NCBI GenBank assembly: GCA_900545185.1
Contig: UQYH01000069.1
Span: forward strand, 1 to 12,894
DNA length: 12,894 bases
Reading direction: 5' to 3'
DNA from: an uncultured Eubacteriales bacterium
GTDB taxonomy: Bacteria > Bacillota > Clostridia > UBA1381 > UBA9506
This document shows, piece after piece, positions 1 through 6,614 of this stretch. The first letter of the stretch is position 1. Every line of letters starts with the position of its first letter. The translations under genes were made by a program, and so were the position numbers. Below the pieces are notes generated by a model. The model was not told where the DNA came from. It ran no database searches and saw only the letters and a list, made by a program, of their open reading frames with translations.

Positions 1-55
1 TTTTTATTGAGAAGAAAAATGACAGCTGATTGTATCGGAAAGGGATGTCTTTTGC

Positions 56-1366
56 ATGACAGATATCAAATATTGGCTTTGGCTGACGCTGAAGCACGGC
101 ATCTCAAGCAGCAAAATAACAACGCTGCTGGAATGTTTTTCTACGCCGCTTGAGATCTACGGGGCAGAAAGAGCGGCGCTTTCCGAAACGCCGGAGCTAA
201 CACCTGAGGATGTGGATGAGCTGGCGGACAAAAGCATGGAGCCTGTGCAGGCCGTAATTGCTGTTTGCCGCCGCAAGGATATTAAAATTTTAACATACGA
301 CAATCCGATGTATCCGCAGCTTTTGATGAATATTTATGATCCGCCTTATGTATTGTATGTCCGTTGCAGGGAAAGACTAGACCTCAACGAATACCTGACA
401 ATTGCAGTGCTGGGCACGCGGCATGCTTCGCGCTATGGCATTGAAACGGCCGAACAGCTTGCCTGTGATTTGGCAAAGGAAGGCGCGCTGGTGATTACGG
501 GTATGGCGCGCGGTGTGGACGGTGCGGCCAATTGCGGCGCGCTTCGTGCCGGTGCCAAAACCATTGCCGTTTTGGGCTGCGGTGCGGATGTCTGCTATCC
601 GTCCGAGCATAAGGAGCTGATGCAGGCAATTATCAATAACGGCATGGTTATTTCGGAATATCCGCCCGGTATGCCGCCGCTTGCGCAGAACTTTCCCGTA
701 CGTAACCGCATCATTACGGGACTTTCTTACGGAACGCTGGTGGTGGAGGCGCCGCACAGCAGTGGTGCGCTGATTTCAGCCGACCGTGCACTGGAACAAA
801 ACCGCGAGGTGTTTGCCGTTCCGGCAGATATAACGCGCAAATCGGCCGAAGGCTCTAACGGCTTAATTGCCGATGGCATTAAACCCGTTTTTTGCGCAGA
901 GGATGTACTTTGTGAGTTTCGCGAGCAATGGGGTGAGCTTTTGGAAAACCAAAAGCCGCAGGACGTAAACGCACCTGTGATTCAAATGCCTGTCGCCGCA
1001 GAACAAGCGCCGTCGGATGGCGGAGCCAAACAAGACAATTCGCAGAAAAAACAGCATAAAAATAAGGAAAAAACAAATCAAGAGCAGCCGCAAACGCAAC
1101 AAACAGCGCCGAAGGAAGCAGATCTTCCCAAACGCGAACCGGAAGAGGTTTTGGAAGCAAGAAGGGCAGCGCTGGCGGCCGGAGAAATTCCCCTTTCGGA
1201 ACGGGAACGCATTGTTTTAAAGCTGCTGACGAAAGAGCCGCAGCATGTGGATCAGCTGATCCATGAAAAATTAAGTATGTCGGATTTATTGGCAGGACTG
1301 ACGATGCTTGAAATGAAAGGCCTTGTGCACGCACTGCCGGGGCGGTATTACTGTCTGGCATTGTGA
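56..1366 (+). CDS. dprA: DNA-processing protein DprA (Smf), single-strand DNA/RecA loader
   Basis: DprA binds incoming single-stranded DNA in the cytoplasm and loads RecA during transformation. The 436-aa product has an N-terminal helical region (about 1-75), a Rossmann-type DprA/SLOG core (about 80-290) and a C-terminal winged-helix-like domain (about 375-433). Visible core motifs are GTRHASRYG (120-128), GMARGVDGAANCGAL (149-163), the VLGCGADVCYP stretch (172-182), SEYPPG (200-205), FPVRNRIITGLS (213-224) and EAPHSSGALISA (231-242). The position that is usually His in the GxDxxAH motif is Asn159. A Lys/Gln-rich low-complexity linker (about 300-375) makes it longer than B. subtilis DprA (about 300 aa). 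The start ATG has only a weak AAAGGG upstream (39-44); an ATG at 45 is out of frame and stops at once. topA follows after 30 bp, a common pairing in Firmicutes. No promoter is visible within the 55 bp upstream. Confidence 0.95.
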   Translation: MTDIKYWLWLTLKHGISSSKITTLLECFSTPLEIYGAERAALSETPELTPEDVDELADKSMEPVQAVIAVCRRKDIKILTYDNPMYPQLLMNIYDPPYVLYVRCRERLDLNEYLTIAVLGTRHASRYGIETAEQLACDLAKEGALVITGMARGVDGAANCGALRAGAKTIAVLGCGADVCYPSEHKELMQAIINNGMVISEYPPGMPPLAQNFPVRNRIITGLSYGTLVVEAPHSSGALISADRALEQNREVFAVPADITRKSAEGSNGLIADGIKPVFCAEDVLCEFREQWGELLENQKPQDVNAPVIQMPVAAEQAPSDGGAKQDNSQKKQHKNKEKTNQEQPQTQQTAPKEADLPKREPEEVLEARRAALAAGEIPLSERERIVLKLLTKEPQHVDQLIHEKLSMSDLLAGLTMLEMKGLVHALPGRYYCLAL

Positions 1367-1396
1367 TGGCTATGATAAAAATATAGGAGGCAACAG

Positions 1397-3472
1397 ATGG
1401 CAACGAATCTGGTTATTGTGGAATCGCCGGCCAAGGCGAAAACCATTAAACAATATTTAGGAAAAAACTACAGCGTTATGGCATCCTTCGGCCATGTGCG
1501 CGATTTGCCCAAAAGCAAAATGAGTATTGATATTGAACATAATTTTGAACCGAAGTATATTACCATTCGCGGCAAGGGTGATTTGCTGGCCAAGCTGAAA
1601 AAGGCGGCAAAGGATTCTAAAAAAGTATATCTGGCAACGGACCCTGACCGCGAGGGAGAGGCCATCAGCTGGCATTTGGCACAGCTTTTAAACATTGACG
1701 AAACAACGCCGTGCCGCATTACATTCAATGAAATTACCAAAACAGCGGTGAAAAATGCAATTTCGGAGCCGCGTGCCATTGATAAAGATTTGGTCGATGC
1801 ACAGCAGGCGCGCCGTGTACTTGACCGTATTGTGGGATATTCCATCAGCCCGATTTTATGGAAGAAGGTTAAAAAAGGGTTAAGCGCAGGCCGTGTGCAG
1901 TCTGTAACCTGCAAATTAATTTGCGACCGCGAAAAGGAAATTGAAAATTTTGTGCCGGAGGAATATTGGCTGATTCAGGCCGATTTGCTGGCAGAAGGCG
2001 CTAAGGACAGCTTTGTGGCCGAATTTTACGGCAAAAAAGGTCAAAAAATGCGTCTTTCCTCCAAAGAAGAAACAGAAGGCATTATGAAGGAACTTGAAAA
2101 GGCCGCCTTTACAGTGGCAGATGTGAAAACGGGCGAGAAAAAGCGGAATCCTGCACCGCCGTTTATCACCAGTACGCTGCAGCAGGAGGCCTCTCGTAAG
2201 CTGGGTTTTACCGTTAAGCGTACCATGCTGGCGGCACAGAATTTATACGAAGGTGTAGCAGTGCCCGGTCACGGCACTGTGGGTCTGATTACCTACATGA
2301 GAACCGACTCGTTGCGCATTGCAAACGAAGCACTTGCCGAGGTGCGCGGCTACATCGGCAAGGAATACGGAGAGGAATATTTGCCGTCCGCAGCGCGGAT
2401 TTTTAAAACCAAAAGTACGGCGCAGGATGCACACGAAGCCATCCGCCCGACTTATGTTGAAATGACGCCTGCTTCTTTAAAAGCGGCGCTGACGCCCGAC
2501 ATGTATAAGCTTTATAAGCTGATTTGGGAACGGTTTGTTGCCTGCCAGATGTCTCCGGCGGTGTATAACACGGTGAATGCCGACATTACGGCAGGGGATT
2601 ATTTGTTTAAGGCCGGCGGACGCCAAATTAAGTTTAAGGGCTTTACGGTGCTTTATGTTGAGGGCAGCGACGAAACGGAAAAAGAGCAAAACAGCAAGCT
2701 GCCGCCGCTTTCGGCAGGAAATGCCCTGCAGCCGAAAAAGCTGGACAGCTCTCAGCACTTTACCCAGCCGCCACCGCGTTATACCGAAGCAACACTGATT
2801 AAGGTGTTGGAGGAAAAGGGAATCGGCCGTCCGAGTACCTATGCGCCGACCATTACCACAATTGCGGCGCGCGGTTATGTAACGCGTGAAAAAAAGCAGT
2901 TTGTACCGACAGAGCTTGGCAAGGTGGTAACCGATATTATGGCCGCACATTTTTCCGAAATTGTGGATGTGGCCTTTACGGCGAATATGGAAAAAGAACT
3001 GGATTCGGTTGAAGATGGTGCGATTGATTGGGTGAACATCATCCGCGAATTTTACGATCCCTTTGAAAAACAGCTTGAAGTTGCGGAGAAGGAATTGGAA
3101 AAGGTAAAAATTGCCGATGAGGTTTCGGACGTGATTTGTGAAAAATGCGGCCGTCACATGGTATATAAAATGGGACGCTTCGGCAAATTTTTGGCTTGCC
3201 CCGGTTTTCCGGAATGCCGTAACGCCAAGCCGATTGTGAAAGAGACGGGTGTGCTGTGTCCCAAGTGCGGCGCCAAAATATTAGAAAAAAAATCACAGCG
3301 CGGCAAAAAATATTTCGGCTGTGAACATAATCCGCAGTGCGATTTTATGAGTTGGGATAAGCCGCTTGCGGAAAAATGTCCCAAGTGCGGCGGACTGTTG
3401 TTGGAAAAAAACGGCCGCGCCAAAAAAGTTGTTTGTTATAATGAAGATTGTGATTTTGAACGAAAGCTGTAA
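1397..3472 (+). CDS. topA: DNA topoisomerase I (type IA)
   Basis: Relaxes negative supercoils by cutting one strand through a 5'-phosphotyrosyl link, opposing gyrase. The 691-aa protein starts with a TOPRIM domain: VESPAKAKTI (8-17, catalytic Glu9), FGHVRDLP (31-38) and the metal-binding TDPDREGE (81-88, Asp82/Asp84). The active-site tyrosine is in GLITYMRTDS (Tyr300). EKGIGRPSTYA (473-483) is the conserved type IA core motif. The C-terminus carries three four-cysteine zinc ribbons: Cys581/584/601/607, Cys621/624/642/648 and Cys661/664/680/685, as in clostridial and E. coli-type enzymes. The ATG at 1397 has AGGAGG at 1385-1390, six bases upstream. It follows dprA by 30 bp, probably in one transcript, and is followed by a strong terminator. 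The length is normal for the family and nothing is missing. Confidence 0.98.
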   Translation: MATNLVIVESPAKAKTIKQYLGKNYSVMASFGHVRDLPKSKMSIDIEHNFEPKYITIRGKGDLLAKLKKAAKDSKKVYLATDPDREGEAISWHLAQLLNIDETTPCRITFNEITKTAVKNAISEPRAIDKDLVDAQQARRVLDRIVGYSISPILWKKVKKGLSAGRVQSVTCKLICDREKEIENFVPEEYWLIQADLLAEGAKDSFVAEFYGKKGQKMRLSSKEETEGIMKELEKAAFTVADVKTGEKKRNPAPPFITSTLQQEASRKLGFTVKRTMLAAQNLYEGVAVPGHGTVGLITYMRTDSLRIANEALAEVRGYIGKEYGEEYLPSAARIFKTKSTAQDAHEAIRPTYVEMTPASLKAALTPDMYKLYKLIWERFVACQMSPAVYNTVNADITAGDYLFKAGGRQIKFKGFTVLYVEGSDETEKEQNSKLPPLSAGNALQPKKLDSSQHFTQPPPRYTEATLIKVLEEKGIGRPSTYAPTITTIAARGYVTREKKQFVPTELGKVVTDIMAAHFSEIVDVAFTANMEKELDSVEDGAIDWVNIIREFYDPFEKQLEVAEKELEKVKIADEVSDVICEKCGRHMVYKMGRFGKFLACPGFPECRNAKPIVKETGVLCPKCGAKILEKKSQRGKKYFGCEHNPQCDFMSWDKPLAEKCPKCGGLLLEKNGRAKKVVCYNEDCDFERKL

Positions 3473-3482
3473 ATAAAGGGTA

Positions 3483-3519
3483 GGGAATGTAAAACCGGTT
3501 TTACATCCCCTGTTTTTTT
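3483..3519 (+). terminator. Rho-independent terminator of dprA-topA
   Basis: Eleven bases after the topA stop, GGG plus ATGTAAAACC (3483-3496, one bulged A) pairs with GGTTTTACAT plus CCC (3497-3509), followed by a seven-T run (3513-3519). The last T's overlap the stop codon of the convergent patatin gene. The opposite strand lacks a T tract, so it should work mainly for topA. Confidence 0.9.
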
Positions 3520-4366
3520 ATGATTCCAAATAGTGCAATAGTGCAGGCAGCGCATCGGCCGCGGCTTTTCGGCCGATGTTATAGGCAAGCTGCAGCTTAT
3601 CCGCGTCCTTTTCAATCCGGCTGACGGGAAGCGGTGCATCCGGACGGATGACAAACAGCCTGCCTACGGCTTCCTCTTTTGCAACATAGTCCAGTTCGTT
3701 GTTATACATAATGTGCCGCCGCGCCATGGTTTCCACAAATTGCGGATACCGACGGTAGATCCTTCGGATCAGCGGCAGCAGCTTGTTTTTCTCTTTGCGA
3801 TATTCCTTCGGCTGTGTGAGAACGGCAACGTTTTTATCATACCCGATGCTTTCAAAAAACTGTACGGGAATTGAATCGGAAATGCCGCCGTCCAGCAGCT
3901 TTTGTCCGTCTATTTCAACAATTTTTGCAGCCAGCGGCAAAGAGGCTGAGGCACGAATCCAATCAAAACCGTGCCCCTCCCGGCCGGTGTATTGATGATA
4001 TACCGGTTTGCCGGTTTCAACATCCGTGCAGACCACATAAAATTCCATCGGGTTTTTGTAAAAGGCTTCAAAATCAAATATATCCAGCTTCAGCGGTACT
4101 TCACCGTAGCAAAAATCGGCGTTGTACAAATCGCCTGTTTTCACTAAAGAACGCAGGCTGCAATACCGTTTGTCGCGGCAGAACCTTGTGTTATAACGGA
4201 TGGTGCGGCCGATTTGCCCCGATTTATAATTGCAGCCGAAGGCCGCACCGGCCGAAACGCCGACAGCGCCGTCAAAAACAAGCTTGTTTTCCATAAAAAC
4301 ATCCGTCACGCCGGCTGTGAACATGCCGCGCATGGCGCCGCCTTCCAAAATCAATCCCTTTTTCAT
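3518..4366 (-). CDS. Patatin-like phospholipase / acyl hydrolase
   Basis: Probable cytoplasmic serine lipid acyl hydrolase of the bacterial patatin family (PF01734, YjjU/RssA-like). From the chosen ATG at 4366 the product is 282 aa beginning MKKGLILEGG. The oxyanion-hole motif GGAMRGMF (9-16), the nucleophile elbow GVSAG (36-40, Ser38) and the DGG motif (159-161, catalytic Asp159) are all present, so the Ser-Asp dyad looks intact. No signal peptide or membrane segment is seen. The frame stays open 28 codons further upstream, but that extension runs into the promoter and lacks family similarity; the ATG at 4366 begins exactly at the conserved strand. The ribosome binding site is poor (GAAAGCGAAGTG). 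It is convergent with topA and divergent from gyrB. The substrate cannot be told from sequence. Confidence 0.9.
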   Translation of the reverse strand: MKKGLILEGGAMRGMFTAGVTDVFMENKLVFDGAVGVSAGAAFGCNYKSGQIGRTIRYNTRFCRDKRYCSLRSLVKTGDLYNADFCYGEVPLKLDIFDFEAFYKNPMEFYVVCTDVETGKPVYHQYTGREGHGFDWIRASASLPLAAKIVEIDGQKLLDGGISDSIPVQFFESIGYDKNVAVLTQPKEYRKEKNKLLPLIRRIYRRYPQFVETMARRHIMYNNELDYVAKEEAVGRLFVIRPDAPLPVSRIEKDADKLQLAYNIGRKAAADALPALLHYLES

Positions 4367-4395
4367 AATGGTTTTCACTTCGCTTTCTGTATTGT

Positions 4396-4424
4396 ATTGT
4401 ACCACATTTTTGCATTTTATGCAA
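4396..4424 (-). promoter_or_regulatory. Sigma-A-type promoter of the patatin gene
   Basis: On the minus strand TTGCAT (4424-4419), a 17-base spacer and TACAAT (4401-4396) form a good vegetative promoter about 30 bases upstream of the patatin start. The -35 box lies inside a perfect inverted repeat (4409-4425). Confidence 0.7.
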
Positions 4425-4425
4425 A
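4409..4425. repeat. Inverted repeat over the patatin -35 box (operator candidate)
   Basis: TTTGCAT (4409-4415), three T's, ATGCAAA (4419-4425): 7-bp perfect arms. The repeat covers the -35 hexamer of the minus-strand promoter, where a bound dimeric regulator would block RNA polymerase. The regulator is unknown. Confidence 0.5.
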
Positions 4426-4446
4426 TGTAAAGTTTTAAAACGGACA

Positions 4447-4460
4447 GCAAAATATTTTGC
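4447..4460. repeat. Perfect 14-bp palindrome GCAAAATATTTTGC
   Basis: A fully symmetrical palindrome in the patatin-gyrB intergenic region, 22 bp from the inverted repeat at 4409-4425 and similar to it in style (GC ends around an A/T core). It lies upstream of both promoters. It could be a protein-binding site or an easily melting element. Confidence 0.5.
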
Positions 4461-4539
4461 GCGGCACAAGTACAAAAAATATGCTTTTTAATAAAAATGC
4501 GCTCAAAATTCCCTCTATACTCTTTTTAGGCGAAAAACC

Positions 4540-4568
4540 TTGCAATTACTAATGTTTTGTGATATAAT
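4540..4568 (+). promoter_or_regulatory. Sigma-A-type promoter of gyrBA
   Basis: TTGCAA (4540-4545), a 17-base spacer and a perfect TATAAT (4563-4568), with a TG two bases upstream of the -10 hexamer (TGTGA just before it, at or near an extended -10). It predicts a start near 4575 and a leader of about 50 bases with GGAGGT at 4613-4618. Gyrase promoters are often sensitive to supercoiling; nothing here proves it, but the region is strongly A/T-rich. Confidence 0.8.
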
Positions 4569-4623
4569 ATATAAAAAGGCTATTTTTGAGAGTGATTCGG
4601 CAAAAGGCAACCGGAGGTAAAAA

Positions 4624-6564
4624 ATGGATAATAAAGTGAATCAACAGTATGATGAATCGCAAATTCAGGTTTTGGAGGGGCTGGAGGCTGTCCGCAAGCG
4701 TCCCGGCATGTATATCGGCTCTACTTCCATCCGCGGTTTGCACCATTTGGTGTACGAAATTGTGGATAACAGTATTGACGAGGCGCTGGCAGGCTATTGC
4801 ACCGAAATTGAAGTGGTGCTGAATAAGGATAATTCTGTTACCGTACGTGATAACGGGCGCGGTATTCCGCACGGTATCCATCCCAAAATGGGCATTTCAA
4901 CCATTGACGTTGTGTTTACGGTGCTGCATGCCGGCGGTAAGTTCGGCGGCGGCGGATATAAGGTATCCGGCGGTCTGCACGGCGTTGGTGCATCGGTTGT
5001 TAATGCACTTTCAACGCATTTGGAGGTGCGCGTTAAGGATGGAGAGCACATTTGGTTCCAAAGCTACAAACGCGGTGTGCCGGAGGGTGAGGTGCATCAA
5101 ATCGGAACAACAACGGAAACAGGCAGTGAAATAACTTTTTGGGCCGATGACAAAATTTTTGAAGAAACCGTGTATGAATACGATACGCTTTTAAAGCGTC
5201 TGCGTGAGCAAGCCTTTTTAAACGGCGGCTTGAAGATTATTTTCACGGATAACAGAGGAGAAGAACCGACGAGCGAGGTGCTTCACTACGAAGGCGGTAT
5301 TAAAAATTTCGTATCCTTTATTTTTAATGAAAAGAAAAAGAAAAAAGAATCACTTGAATATATAAATGAAGAGGTTATCTATGTCAGCGGCGAAAAAAAC
5401 GGCAGCATGGCAGAGGTGGCGCTGCAATGGTACAGCGCGTATGAGGAAATTACCGAATCGTTTGCCAACAATATTGCCACAACAGAGGGCGGTACGCATG
5501 TTACCGGGTTTAAAGCGGCGCTGACGAAGGTTTTAATTGAATATGCCAAAAAGTTTAAACTGCTTAAAGACAATGAAGAACTGACGGGCGAGGATGTGCG
5601 CGAAGGCCTGATTGCCGTTATCTCGGTTAAACTTGAAGAGCCGCAGTTTGAGGGACAGACCAAAACCAAGCTGGGTAATTCCGAAATGCGCGGTTTGGTT
5701 GAAAATATTCTGCGTGAAAAATTAACGGATTATCTGGAAGAAAACCCGAATATTGCAAGAGCAATTTTAGAAAAGGCGCTTACCGCATCGCGCGCGAGAA
5801 TTGCGGCGCGCAAGGCGCGTGAAGCAACGCGCAAAACGCCGCTCGGCACCAATTCTTTGCCGGGTAAGCTGACGGACTGCATAGTAAAAGACCCGACCAA
5901 AACCGAAATTTACATAGTGGAGGGTGATTCGGCAGGCGGTTCGGCCAAAAACGGACGGGACAGCAAATATCAGGCGATTTTGCCGCTGTGGGGCAAAATG
6001 CTGAATGTTGAAAAAGCGCGCGCCGATAAGGTTTACGGCAACGATAAGCTGACGCCGGTTATCCAGGCATTGGGGACGGGTATTGCCGGTGAGTTTAATT
6101 TGGAAAAGCTGCGTTATGATAAAATTGTCATTATGGCCGATGCCGATGTTGACGGCGCACATATTCAAACCCTTTTGTTAACCTTTTTCTTCCGCTTTAT
6201 GCGGCCGCTGATTGAAGCCGGCCATGTCTATCTGGCTAAGCCGCCGCTTTATAAGTTGTCGCGCGGCAAACGCTCACGCGTGGCATTTAGTGATGAAGAA
6301 CGTGACCGCATCAGTGAAGAATTTAAAGATGGCGATAAAAATGCAAAGGTAGACATCAGCCGTTATAAGGGCTTGGGTGAGATGAACCCCGAAGAACTGT
6401 GGGAAACCACCATGGATCCCAAAAACCGCATTTTGCTGAAGGTTACGCTGGAGGATGCGGAAAGAGCTGACCAAATTTTCAGCATTTTAATGGGCGATGA
6501 GGTTGAACCGAGGCGTGCCTTTATTGAAGAAAATGCACAGTATGTAACAAACCTGGATGTTTAA
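4624..6564 (+). CDS. gyrB: DNA gyrase subunit B (ATPase)
   Basis: ATPase subunit of the A2B2 gyrase that introduces negative supercoils. The 646-aa product has a GHKL ATPase fold with YEIVDNSIDEA (44-54, catalytic Glu45, Mg-binding Asn49), VRDNGRGIP (74-82, Asp76) and the ATP-lid motif GGLHGVG (116-122). QTKTKLGN is the transducer-domain signature. TOPRIM follows with EGDSAGGSA (433-441, Glu433) and MADADVDGAH (504-513, Asp506/Asp508). The C-terminal KGLGEMNPEELW motif binds GyrA. The length fits the short Gram-positive form without the enterobacterial insert. A Lys-rich run (KKKKK) lies at about 239-243. ATG is preceded by GGAGGT with five-base spacing. gyrA follows after 50 bp. A topoisomerase IV ParE identity is less likely because the partner is a GyrA-box GyrA. 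Confidence 0.97.
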   Translation: MDNKVNQQYDESQIQVLEGLEAVRKRPGMYIGSTSIRGLHHLVYEIVDNSIDEALAGYCTEIEVVLNKDNSVTVRDNGRGIPHGIHPKMGISTIDVVFTVLHAGGKFGGGGYKVSGGLHGVGASVVNALSTHLEVRVKDGEHIWFQSYKRGVPEGEVHQIGTTTETGSEITFWADDKIFEETVYEYDTLLKRLREQAFLNGGLKIIFTDNRGEEPTSEVLHYEGGIKNFVSFIFNEKKKKKESLEYINEEVIYVSGEKNGSMAEVALQWYSAYEEITESFANNIATTEGGTHVTGFKAALTKVLIEYAKKFKLLKDNEELTGEDVREGLIAVISVKLEEPQFEGQTKTKLGNSEMRGLVENILREKLTDYLEENPNIARAILEKALTASRARIAARKAREATRKTPLGTNSLPGKLTDCIVKDPTKTEIYIVEGDSAGGSAKNGRDSKYQAILPLWGKMLNVEKARADKVYGNDKLTPVIQALGTGIAGEFNLEKLRYDKIVIMADADVDGAHIQTLLLTFFFRFMRPLIEAGHVYLAKPPLYKLSRGKRSRVAFSDEERDRISEEFKDGDKNAKVDISRYKGLGEMNPEELWETTMDPKNRILLKVTLEDAERADQIFSILMGDEVEPRRAFIEENAQYVTNLDV

Positions 6565-6614
6565 AAGAGCCAATATATGTGAATTGACTTAAAAAACAGG
6601 ATTGGAGATATAAA

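Noticed and set aside
1..29. Possible tail of an upstream gene (frame ending in TGA at 27-29, ...FIEKKNDS)
   Set aside because: Only nine codons are visible; they match no motif. comM often precedes dprA but this cannot be tested here.
2477..3157. 226-codon open frame antisense to topA, and similar long antisense frames under gyrA, gyrB and dprA
   Set aside because: They lie opposite clear housekeeping genes, have no ribosome binding sites or family motifs, and arise from codon bias of the sense gene.
6584..6614. TTGACT ... TATAAA promoter-like pair just before gyrA
   Set aside because: The spacer is 19 bases and the -10 box touches the gyrA start codon, so its transcript would lack the gyrA ribosome binding site.
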